DNA from: Stenotrophomonas maltophilia
GTDB lineage: Bacteria > Pseudomonadota > Gammaproteobacteria > Xanthomonadales > Xanthomonadaceae
Assembly (NCBI RefSeq): GCF_002799155.1
Contig: NZ_NERD01000001.1
Span: forward strand, 1 to 64,000
DNA length: 64,000 bases
Reading direction: 5' to 3'
Under the pieces are notes generated by a model that saw only the letters and a list, made by a program, of their open reading frames with translations, was not told the DNA's origin and did no database searches. The stretch's first letter is position 1. Each line of letters starts with the position of its first letter. The translations under genes were made by a program, and so were the position numbers. Shown piece after piece: positions 45,224-53,187 of this stretch.

Positions 45224-48223
45224 ATGAAGGCTTACAGCATCAAGCGGGCGGCGTTGTGCGTCGCCCTCGGGGCGTGTCTGGGCGTGATCGCGCCCAGCGC
45301 ATTCGCACAGGATGGTTCGGTGGTTGGCCGGCTGGTGAGCGAGGCCGGGCAGGTGCCGGCTGGTGCCACGGTGACCGTACGCAACCCCGCCACAGGCTTT
45401 GTCCGATCGGTGCAGGCCGACGCCAACGGCAGCTACCGCATTCCGTTGCTGCCGGTAGGCACCTACGAGATGGAGGTCGGCTTGCCGGGGGGGGCCGCCA
45501 GCCGTGTTGGCCAGGTGACCGTCAGCCTCGGCAGTGCGACCACGGTGAACGTGCCGCTCGGCGCGGTCAGCACGCTGGGCACGGTCGAAGTGCGGGCACC
45601 GCAGGTGGTGTCGATGGTCGATGTGAAGTCCACCGAGTCGGCCACCAACATCACCCGCGAGGAACTCTCGCGCCTGCCGGTGGACCGTGACATCACCGCC
45701 GTGGCGCTGCTGGCGCCGGGAGCGGTGAAGGGCAAGGGGTCGCTGGGCGGGCAGGGCATTTCCTTCGGCGGTTCGTCGGTGGCCGAGAACACGGTCTACA
45801 TCAATGGCCTGAACGTCACCGACTTCTACAACCGTGTCGGCTTCTCATCGGTGCCGTTCTCGTTCTACCAGGAGTTCCAGGTCAAGACCGGCGGCTACTC
45901 GGTGGAGTTCGGGCGCAGCACCGGCGGTGTCATCAACGCCGTCACCCGTTCGGGCAGCAATGATTTCAAGGCGGGAGCCGAGCTGGTGTTCGAGCCGCGT
46001 GCGTGGCAGTCGCAGGCGCGCGACCGCTACGACGGCAGCGGTAGCCGCTACATCACCGCCAGCCGCGACGACTACAGTCGCAGTGCGCTGAACGTATTCG
46101 CGTCCGGTGCGCTGGTGCAGGACCGCTTGTTCTTCTTCGGCATGTACGAAGCCCGCGACTACCGCCCGATATCGACCAACGACGCTGGCACACGCCTGAG
46201 CCAGGGCAAGGCCGACGATCCGTTCTGGGGCGGCAAGATCGACTGGCAGATCACCGACAACCAGATGCTGTCGCTGTTCGGCTTCTCGGACAAGAGCAAG
46301 ACGCTCACCGATGTCTACGATTACGACTACGCCACGGGACAGACTGTAGGTGAGCGCAGCAACCAGATCTACAACACGGTAGGCGGCAAGAACTGGTCCG
46401 GCACCTACAGCTGGCAGGTCAACAACGACCTGACCATGAAGCTGATGTATGGCGAGAACAAGCGCAACCGCCTGCAGAGCTCATTGATGGACGAGAACTG
46501 CAACCGTGTGTTCGACAACCGGACGGCCAGCCAGGGCGTGCCACCCTCGCTGCAGGGTGACCGCAGCTGCACCAGCAGCTCGCAGCTGGAATCCGCATTG
46601 GACACCCGCAAAGCCGCCCGCGCCGATTTCGAATGGACACTGGGCAACCACCTGCTGCGTTTCGGGATGGACCGCGAGGAAAACACCTCTGACTACAGCC
46701 GTGCCTACCCCGGCCCGGGCGGCCTGCGCTACGACATCTATGCGCGTACGCCGGGAAGCTCCCTCAACGGCGGCGTGGTGCCGGCCAGTGGCCTGGTGGC
46801 GCGTACGCGCCGTTATGAGGTGGAGGGCGCTTTCGAGACCATCAACTCGGCCTACTACCTGGAAGACAACTGGCAGGTGACGCCGAACCTGCTGTTGAAC
46901 ATGGGCGTGCGCCTGGAAGCCTTCGACAACAAGGGCGGCGATGGCAGCAGCTACATCAAGATCGATGACATGGTAGCGCCACGTCTCGGCTTCTCGTGGG
47001 ACGTGCGCGGCGATGGCACCACCAAGGTGTTCGGCAACCTGGGGCGCTACTTCCTGCCGGTGGCGAACGTCATCAACATCAAGCAGGCCGGCGGCTTCCT
47101 CGACGAACGCACCTGGTATGAGTTCCTCGGCTATTCCGGCGCAGCCAACAACATCCCCAACCTGGGCGCGCAGATCGGACCGGTGGACAACTCGCAGGGC
47201 GATGGCAGCGTGCCAGACCTGCGCGCCGAAGTGAACCGCGACATGGACCCGGTCTACCAGGATGAAGCGATCCTGGGCTTCCAGCAGATGATCAACGAGG
47301 CCTGGTCGGTTGGCGCCAGCGTGACCTACCGCCGCCTGCACAACGCCATCGATGACATGAACATCACCGCCACCGGCCAATGCGGTGCCATCGACGGGGT
47401 GTGGATCATGGGCAACCCGGGCCGCACCAACACTGTCTGGGGCGACACCAACTGCGATGGCAGCAACGATGGCTGGATCAGCATCGACACGTCCAAGGAA
47501 GGCTGGGCGCTGTACGACGATGACGGCAACTACGTGGGCCAGCGCGGCTGGGTGAAACCCAAGCGCGACTACAAGGCGCTGGAGCTGCAGGTCGACCGTG
47601 CGTGGGATGGCAAGTGGGGCTTCAATGCGTCCTATACGCTGGCCTATGGGCGCGGCAACGCCGAAGGCCCGGTCAACTCCGATACCGACTTCGCCGATGC
47701 CGGCCGCACCGAGAACTTCGACAACCCGTGGGTCAACTACCGCGGTTATGGCTACCTGGCCAATGATCGCCGCCACCAGTTCAAGTTCCGCGGCAGCTAC
47801 GCGCTGACCGAGAACCTGAGCGTGGCCGCAACCCTGGGCGTGCAGTCCGGCAGCCCGATCACCCGCTTCGGTGCCGGCAATCCGTTCGATGCGACCGATT
47901 TCCACAGCTACTACGTCTGTGTGTCCAACTGCCAGGCGACGGTGCCGTCCGAACGTGTGTTCGTACATTCGCCGCGCGGCGGTGATGGGCGCACGCCATG
48001 GACCTACGATCTGGATGTCAGCGTTTCCTACAAGGTGCCGATTCCCACTGACCTGCGCCTGAAGCTGGCGGTGTACAACGTGCTGAACCAGCAGCGCGTG
48101 GTGACCGTGGACCAGGATTACGAACCGCAGGACAGCATCGGCACGCCGAACCCGCTGTACCGCTACGGCACCGGCTTCCAGTCGCCGCGCTACGCGCAGC
48201 TGACCGTCACATGGGCCTACTGA
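45224..48223 (+). CDS. TonB-dependent receptor, Oar-like with carboxypeptidase-regulatory domain
   Basis: This 999-residue outer-membrane receptor imports a large ligand using TonB energy. It has a signal peptide (about 1-28). A carboxypeptidase regulatory-like beta-sandwich follows (about 30-115), the module used by xanthomonad and bacteroidete receptors of the OAR type. The plug (about 135-260: NTVYINGLNVTDFYNR, QVKTGGYSVEFGRSTGGVINAVTRSG) and barrel come next, ending in YAQLTVTWAY. GCAGGAGAGAGCAGGGG precedes the ATG. It lies in the wall-peptide locus, so its ligand may be muropeptides or peptides. This is inference. Confidence 0.93.
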   Translation: MKAYSIKRAALCVALGACLGVIAPSAFAQDGSVVGRLVSEAGQVPAGATVTVRNPATGFVRSVQADANGSYRIPLLPVGTYEMEVGLPGGAASRVGQVTVSLGSATTVNVPLGAVSTLGTVEVRAPQVVSMVDVKSTESATNITREELSRLPVDRDITAVALLAPGAVKGKGSLGGQGISFGGSSVAENTVYINGLNVTDFYNRVGFSSVPFSFYQEFQVKTGGYSVEFGRSTGGVINAVTRSGSNDFKAGAELVFEPRAWQSQARDRYDGSGSRYITASRDDYSRSALNVFASGALVQDRLFFFGMYEARDYRPISTNDAGTRLSQGKADDPFWGGKIDWQITDNQMLSLFGFSDKSKTLTDVYDYDYATGQTVGERSNQIYNTVGGKNWSGTYSWQVNNDLTMKLMYGENKRNRLQSSLMDENCNRVFDNRTASQGVPPSLQGDRSCTSSSQLESALDTRKAARADFEWTLGNHLLRFGMDREENTSDYSRAYPGPGGLRYDIYARTPGSSLNGGVVPASGLVARTRRYEVEGAFETINSAYYLEDNWQVTPNLLLNMGVRLEAFDNKGGDGSSYIKIDDMVAPRLGFSWDVRGDGTTKVFGNLGRYFLPVANVINIKQAGGFLDERTWYEFLGYSGAANNIPNLGAQIGPVDNSQGDGSVPDLRAEVNRDMDPVYQDEAILGFQQMINEAWSVGASVTYRRLHNAIDDMNITATGQCGAIDGVWIMGNPGRTNTVWGDTNCDGSNDGWISIDTSKEGWALYDDDGNYVGQRGWVKPKRDYKALELQVDRAWDGKWGFNASYTLAYGRGNAEGPVNSDTDFADAGRTENFDNPWVNYRGYGYLANDRRHQFKFRGSYALTENLSVAATLGVQSGSPITRFGAGNPFDATDFHSYYVCVSNCQATVPSERVFVHSPRGGDGRTPWTYDLDVSVSYKVPIPTDLRLKLAVYNVLNQQRVVTVDQDYEPQDSIGTPNPLYRYGTGFQSPRYAQLTVTWAY

Positions 48224-49797
48224 AGCCAGCCCAGCACGCTCGACGCTGCCTCTGCGTGGCGGCGTTGGTGGTGTTCCCGGTTGCGGCGGCGCAGACGACC
48301 GCGACCGCCTCGATCGATGCCGATGTTGCGGCCGTGGTCCAGCACGAGCATCTGCCCGGGCTGGCCATGGCCGTGGTCGAACAGGGGAGGGTGGTCTACC
48401 AGCGCGCCGAAGGCGCGCGTGGTGATGGCGGCCGCATCGACGAGGACACGCTGTTCAAGATCGCCTCCAACAGCAAGGCGATGACGGCCGCGCTGCTGGC
48501 GCGGCTAGTGCAGCAGGGCAAGCTGCGCTGGGACGACCCTGTGCAGCGCCACCTGCCGGAGTTCCGCATGCATGACGCCTGGGTCGGCCAGCACATGCAG
48601 GTGCGCGACCTGCTGATCCACAACAGCGGCCTTGGCCTGGGCGCTGGCGACCTGATGCTGTGGCCGGAGCCGAACACGTTCACCCGTGCTGACATCATCG
48701 GCGGGTTGGCGCACCTCAAGCCGGTCAGCAGCTTCCGCAGCCACTATGCCTACGACAACCTGATGTACGTGGTGGCCGGCGAAGTGGCCGCTGCGGCCGG
48801 TGGCAAACCGTATGACCAGTTGATGCGCGAGCAGGTGTTCGAACCACTCGGCATGGCACGCTGCCAGGTGGGGGCATGGCTGGTGAAGCGCGTGGGCAAC
48901 GTGGCACAGCCGCATGCCTGGCGTGGTGACCGCAATGAGGTGGTGAACGCCGACGGTGACATCAGCCCGGACCTGCCATCGATGGCGGCCGGCGGCATCC
49001 GCTGTTCGCTGCGTGACATGACACGCTGGATGCAGGTGCTGCTCGATCCCACGCTGGTGCCGGACTGGCTGGGCAGTGAACAGCGCCGCACGCTGTGGGC
49101 CCTGCACATGCCGATGCCGTTGGGTGAACGCCAGCGGCGCTGGGACAACGCGCATTTCTACGGCTACGGCTACGGCTGGCGCGTGTCCGACATTGACGGG
49201 CAGTGGAAGGTGGCACACACCGGCACGCTGTCGGGCATGTACTCGTCGCTGGCGCTGCTGCCCGACCGCAAGGTGGGTGTGGTGATATTGATCAACGGTG
49301 AAGGCGAGGATGCACGCACCGCGCTGATGCAGGCCGCGCTCAAGCGCTTCACTGCCTCCAATGATGCGCACCCGGCGATGGCGTACCTGGCCGAACTGAA
49401 GGCTGACCAGGCAACGCGGGCGGCGACCGGCCATTCGCGGCCATCCACCGCTGCGGCGCAGGTTGCGAGCCGCACGGACTTGTCCCGCTGGCAGGGCCGC
49501 TACAACGACCCCTGGCTGGGCCCGGCTTCGCTGTGCCCGCGCAAGGACGGCCTGCATTTCAGCGTCGACAAGTCGCCCAGGCTGCAGGCCACGGTGCTGC
49601 AACTGCAGGGGCGTTGGCTGCTGCGCTGGGATACGCTGGGAGAAGACGCACAGGCCTGGCTGCAGCCCGGTGACGGTGCGCCGCCCTCTCTGGACCTGCG
49701 CGCCATCGACCCGGACATCGACTTCAGCTATGACTTCCAGGACCTGCATTTCACTCGTACTGGCGACTGCCCTGGCAGCGAGCGCCAGCGCCGCTGA
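48211..49797 (+). CDS. Class C beta-lactamase-fold serine hydrolase, exported
   Basis: This 528-residue protein has an N-terminal signal and a penicillin-binding/DD-peptidase fold. The active-site motifs are complete: SNSK (Ser86, Lys89), YDN (181-183) and HTG (336-338). HTG in place of KTG is common in esterases and D-amino-acid peptidases of this family. A C-terminal lipocalin-like DUF3471-type domain follows (about 420-525). The gene overlaps the TonB receptor by 13 bases and the VanX-type gene by 68. D-stereospecific peptidase activity fits its neighbours but is not proven. Confidence 0.88.
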   Translation: MGLLKPAQHARRCLCVAALVVFPVAAAQTTATASIDADVAAVVQHEHLPGLAMAVVEQGRVVYQRAEGARGDGGRIDEDTLFKIASNSKAMTAALLARLVQQGKLRWDDPVQRHLPEFRMHDAWVGQHMQVRDLLIHNSGLGLGAGDLMLWPEPNTFTRADIIGGLAHLKPVSSFRSHYAYDNLMYVVAGEVAAAAGGKPYDQLMREQVFEPLGMARCQVGAWLVKRVGNVAQPHAWRGDRNEVVNADGDISPDLPSMAAGGIRCSLRDMTRWMQVLLDPTLVPDWLGSEQRRTLWALHMPMPLGERQRRWDNAHFYGYGYGWRVSDIDGQWKVAHTGTLSGMYSSLALLPDRKVGVVILINGEGEDARTALMQAALKRFTASNDAHPAMAYLAELKADQATRAATGHSRPSTAAAQVASRTDLSRWQGRYNDPWLGPASLCPRKDGLHFSVDKSPRLQATVLQLQGRWLLRWDTLGEDAQAWLQPGDGAPPSLDLRAIDPDIDFSYDFQDLHFTRTGDCPGSERQRR

Positions 49798-50443
49798 GCC
49801 GCCGCGCGTTTCGCCGGCTACGGACGCGGCACGTGCCGGTCTGGTCGAGATCCGTTCGCTGTCGCCACGCATCGAGATGGATATCCGCTACGCCGGCGCC
49901 AACAACTTCACCGGCGCGCGCGTACCGGGCTACGAGGCGCCCTCGTGCTATCTGCTGGCGCCGGTGGCTAAGGCGCTGGCACAGGTGGAACAGGACCTGC
50001 GCGCGGATGGCTTGGGCCTGCGCCTCTACGACTGCTACCGGCCGGTGCGTTCGGTGCAGGCCTTCATGGCCTGGGTGAACGATCCGCGCGAGCGCTCGCG
50101 CAAGGCACTGCAGTACCCGGATCTGGAAAAGCCACGGCTGCTGGCCGACGGCTACATCGCCGAGCGCTCCGGCCACAGCCGCGGTGCCACGGTGGATCTG
50201 GGGCTGCTGGATTGCCGCAGCGGTGCATGCACGCCGTTGGACATGGGCACCGACTTCGACTTCTTCGGACCGCGCGCGCATACGCAGACGAGTGGGTTGA
50301 GCGACGTGCAGCAGGCGAACCGCCAGCAGCTGGTGCGCGCGATGGCGCGCCGTGGTTTCGTGAATTATCCGCAGGAGTGGTGGCACTACACCCTGCAGCC
50401 CGAACCGGACCCGGGCACCGCATACGACGTCCCCGTGCGGTAG
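49730..50443 (+). CDS. D-Ala-D-Ala dipeptidase, VanX/DdpX family
   Basis: This zinc dipeptidase (237 residues) hydrolyses D-alanyl-D-alanine. The signature is intact: Arg104 in CYRPVRS, the HxxxxxxD pair His149 and Asp156 in SGHSRGATVD, and Glu216/His219 in EWWHY, with the H-D and E-H spacings of VanX (7 and 3). ATG 49730, inside the previous gene, gives a clear signal peptide (about 1-22). A start further downstream would lose it. Export points to degradation of external D-Ala-D-Ala for nutrition rather than vancomycin resistance. Confidence 0.92.
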   Translation: MTSRTCISLVLATALAASASAAEPPRVSPATDAARAGLVEIRSLSPRIEMDIRYAGANNFTGARVPGYEAPSCYLLAPVAKALAQVEQDLRADGLGLRLYDCYRPVRSVQAFMAWVNDPRERSRKALQYPDLEKPRLLADGYIAERSGHSRGATVDLGLLDCRSGACTPLDMGTDFDFFGPRAHTQTSGLSDVQQANRQQLVRAMARRGFVNYPQEWWHYTLQPEPDPGTAYDVPVR

Positions 50444-50471
50444 GGATATCGGCAGAGGGTCGCTGCTGTTG

Positions 50472-50586
50472 GTAGGTGTCGACCTTGGTCGACACGGTAG
50501 ATCCGCGCCATGCGTGGATGCTCTTCGTTCAATCATCGGAGTATTCGATTTCGATGGAGATCCATCCACGCATGGCGTGGATCTAC
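50472..50586. repeat. SMAG REP cluster
   Basis: Three REPs fill the gap after the VanX-type gene. One at 50472-50495 is GTAG-headed with GTGTCGACC/GGTCGACAC arms. One at 50497-50519 is GTAG-headed with ATCC/GGAT arms. An inverted one at 50564-50586 ends CTAC. The middle and last share arms, giving a larger foldback. Confidence 0.8.
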
Positions 50587-50653
50587 CGTGGTTACCGGAT
50601 CGGGTCCGGGGCAGATCCCTTACACTGGCCGCCTCTTCATCCCTGCCCACCCG

Positions 50654-51025
50654 ATGAACCTTCCCCTGCACTTCGGCCTGCTCGGCACCCTGGAAGCGGG
50701 CGCCATCGCCCTGCTGGTCGGGCTGCTGGTGTACTTCCTGTGGTCGCAGCTGTGCCGGCTCCTGCACTGGACGGTCGGCCACGCGATCGGCTGGTCGTGC
50801 GTCATCGCCGTGATCATCTCCGCTGGCATCGATGCGTGGAAACTGTTCTACATGGGCATCGTGCGTCTGGAGTCGCCGCTGTACGCGCGCCTGTTCCTCG
50901 CCACCATCCACGATCCGAACGAACTCGGCAGCCGCGTAGTGCTGGAAATCGCCGGCGCGCTCGCCGGTGTCGCGCTGGGATGGGTGGTGTTCAGTTCGCG
51001 GTCATCGGCTCAGAACGTCGACTGA
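50654..51025 (+). CDS. Hypothetical membrane protein, 123 residues
   Basis: This small inner-membrane protein has three predicted helices (about 7-35, 40-65 and 95-118). A polar segment with RLFLATIHDPNELGSR lies between the second and third helix. No family was recognised. The start is ATG 50654. The frame open further upstream covers REPs. It is a single gene after the REP cluster. Confidence 0.72.
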   Translation: MNLPLHFGLLGTLEAGAIALLVGLLVYFLWSQLCRLLHWTVGHAIGWSCVIAVIISAGIDAWKLFYMGIVRLESPLYARLFLATIHDPNELGSRVVLEIAGALAGVALGWVVFSSRSSAQNVD

Positions 51026-51258
51026 CGCAGGTTTTTCGTTGGTTGCCGGTTAAATCCGGCAGCGCTGAATGCGCATCTTATGACCTGCTCACTCGCTGCT
51101 AACCACCGCGCTAAAGCATGCGCGTAGGCGAGTGGTTAATCGTGCGTGTTGACGCCGGTCGCGGCCCAAAATCGATTCAGAAACGCGGTGGCACGGTAGG
51201 TGCCGTGCGGAAACAACAGGCCGCGCAACACCACCCAATTAGGTAGGAGACACCCCTG

Positions 51259-51669
51259 ATGACTATTCGCAACCGCAAGCCCCTGATCGCCCTGATCGTC
51301 GCCGCTGGCAGCGTGCTGGCCATTCCGGCGATGGCCCAGTCGGCCAAGCAGCAGGCCGCGCAGGCACAGAACGAGGCCGCGCAGGCGCAGCAGTCGGCGG
51401 CACAGGCAGGGCAGGCGGCTGACCAGGCGACCAATGCGGCCGCAGCGGCTTCGGCACAGGCCAATGGCGGTGGCCAGACCTGGGCCAGCATCGATACCGA
51501 TGGCAACGGCACCATCAGCAAGTCCGAGGCACAGGTGAACGCCGGCCTGGCCCAGGTGTTCGACCAGGCCGATACCAACAAGGACGGCGAGCTGAGCGCC
51601 GACGAGTACAAGGCCTACGTGGCCGCCCAGCAGGCCGGCGCGGGTGCCGGCGCGGCGCAGGGCCGTTGA
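51259..51669 (+). CDS. Secreted EF-hand protein
   Basis: This 136-residue exported protein has a signal peptide to about Ala26, an Ala/Gln-rich helical linker (about 28-70) and two EF-hand loops. These are DTDGNGTISKSE (about 78-89) and DTNKDGELSADE (about 104-115), both with the acidic ligand pattern needed for calcium. It may sense or buffer periplasmic calcium. GTAGGAGA precedes the ATG. The 233-base leader region 51026-51258 holds TAACCAC/GTGGTTA and CACTCGC/GCGAGTG arms that could fold together, plus TTGACG at 51149. A terminator follows. Confidence 0.88.
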   Translation: MTIRNRKPLIALIVAAGSVLAIPAMAQSAKQQAAQAQNEAAQAQQSAAQAGQAADQATNAAAAASAQANGGGQTWASIDTDGNGTISKSEAQVNAGLAQVFDQADTNKDGELSADEYKAYVAAQQAGAGAGAAQGR

Positions 51670-51703
51670 TCCAGGCCTGATTCGGGAAGACCGGTGCATG
51701 GGG

Positions 51704-51733
51704 ACCCGGGCGGCGGCGGCCGCCCGGGTTTTT
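51704..51733 (+). terminator. Intrinsic terminator of the EF-hand gene
   Basis: A 10-bp stem (51704-51713 with 51720-51729) followed by T5. It lies 34 bases after the EF-hand gene and 31 bases before the HAD gene. Confidence 0.9.
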
Positions 51734-51764
51734 CTCGTCATGGCCGCCCCTGTATCCTTGGCCG

Positions 51765-52517
51765 ATGAACACCCCCATGCCTGCGCCGTCGCGCGCCATT
51801 GGCCTGGTCGGTTTTGACGGTGACGATACGCTGTGGAAGAGCGAGGACTACTACCGCAAGGCCGAGCAGGATTATCTTGACCTGCTGTCGCGCTACGTCG
51901 ACGTGCATGACACCCAGACTGCGCGCCACCTGCTGGAAGTGCAGCAGCGCCACCTGGGCACCTTCGGCTACGGCGTCAAGAGCATGACGCTGTCGATGAT
52001 CGAGGCAGCCATCGACATCACCGGCCAGCGCATCGAGGCCAAGGACATCCAGCGCATCCTGGAGATCGGCCACGATACCCTGCGCCACCCGGTCGAGCTG
52101 ATCGACGGCGTGCGCGAAGCGGTGGCGACCATCGCCGAGCACTATCCGGTGGTGCTGATCACCAAGGGCGACCTGTTCCACCAGGAAGCGAAGATCAAGA
52201 TCGCCAACCTGGCCGAGCTGTTCCCGCGCATCGAGATCGTTTCCGAGAAGGATCCGGAAACCTACGCCCGCGTGCTGGCCGAATTCGACCTGCCGATGCA
52301 GCGCTTCGTGATGGTCGGCAACTCGCTGCGTTCGGACATCGAGCCGGTGGTCACCCTGGGCGGCTGGGGTGTGCATACCCCGTACGCGGTGACCTGGGCG
52401 CACGAGACCCAGCACGGCGTGGCCGACGACGAACCGCGCATGGTCACCGCCGATAGCGCCCACGATTGGCCGGCCGCACTGGCGGCGATCGAGGCCAAGG
52501 CCGCTGCGGCGGCCTGA
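51765..52517 (+). CDS. HAD-superfamily hydrolase
   Basis: This 250-residue cytoplasmic phosphatase of the HAD type has motif I at FDGDDTLW (Asp18, Asp20), motif II VVLITKGD (Thr) and motif III/IV VMVGNSLRSDIEP. An inserted helical cap covers about residues 28-110. The substrate is unknown, and relatives hydrolyse small phosphate esters. It precedes the small secreted protein gene by 31 bases and could be co-transcribed with it. Confidence 0.88.
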   Translation: MNTPMPAPSRAIGLVGFDGDDTLWKSEDYYRKAEQDYLDLLSRYVDVHDTQTARHLLEVQQRHLGTFGYGVKSMTLSMIEAAIDITGQRIEAKDIQRILEIGHDTLRHPVELIDGVREAVATIAEHYPVVLITKGDLFHQEAKIKIANLAELFPRIEIVSEKDPETYARVLAEFDLPMQRFVMVGNSLRSDIEPVVTLGGWGVHTPYAVTWAHETQHGVADDEPRMVTADSAHDWPAALAAIEAKAAAAA

Positions 52518-52548
52518 CAGAGCCCGGCAGCTGCGGCAGAATCGGGGC

Positions 52549-53037
52549 ATGAATCTCCGACTGCGCGCGCTGTTGTTGCCCCTGCTGCTGGTCCCGGCCA
52601 CCGTGCTGGCCCAGCAGACCGCCGAGCGTTCGGCGGCCTACGCGGTGGAAACCGGTGACAGCTGGGTCGATGCCCAGCTGCAGGACATCAACCACTACGC
52701 CGAGCGCTACCCCGACGCCTTCCTTGACGAGGTGTCGCGCTATGCCGAGGTGCCGCGCGGCTACATCAGCGCGCTGTTCACCACCCATGGCTGGCAGGCC
52801 GGGGATATCTACTTCGCCTGCTTCTGGGCCAAGGCCAGTGGCCAGACCTGCCGCGACAGCGTGCGCGCCTTCAGCCAGGACCCGGAGGGCGGCTGGGAAG
52901 CGGTGGTGAAGCGCATGCCCACCAAGCCGGACAACCTGCACTACCGCGCGGTGCGCCACGCCATCGTGGCCAGCTACCAGCACTGGGACCGGCCGATCAC
53001 CCTGGATGCCACCCTGAAGCGCCAGCTCAAGCGGTAG
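52549..53037 (+). CDS. Secreted hypothetical protein; stop codon lies in a REP
   Basis: This 162-residue exported protein has a signal peptide of about 21 residues and a mixed helical domain (VDAQLQDINHYAERYPDAF, YISALFTTHGWQAGDIYFAC). Two cysteines (about 104 and 114) may form a disulfide. No catalytic motif was recognised. The stop is TAG at 53035-53037, and this TAG is part of the GTAG head of a truncated REP that continues TGCCGGCCGCTGCC. Confidence 0.72.
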   Translation: MNLRLRALLLPLLLVPATVLAQQTAERSAAYAVETGDSWVDAQLQDINHYAERYPDAFLDEVSRYAEVPRGYISALFTTHGWQAGDIYFACFWAKASGQTCRDSVRAFSQDPEGGWEAVVKRMPTKPDNLHYRAVRHAIVASYQHWDRPITLDATLKRQLKR

Positions 53038-53049
53038 TGCCGGCCGCTG
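53034..53049. repeat. Truncated SMAG REP overlapping a stop codon
   Basis: GTAGTGCCGGCCGCTG matches the left half of the REP at 433-455 and the one at 62738-62762, but the right arm is lost. It overlaps the stop codon of the preceding gene. Confidence 0.65.
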
Positions 53050-53187
53050 CCTGATTGGGGTGAAGCAGTCCACAGGTCGCCCCCCTGCACAGGCCGGGCG
53101 CCATGTTGCTCTGCATATCGCCGCCGCCGCGCGCTCCGGCGACAATACGGGTCCGAGCTGTTCCCCGTTCCCGTAATCGAGTGACTG

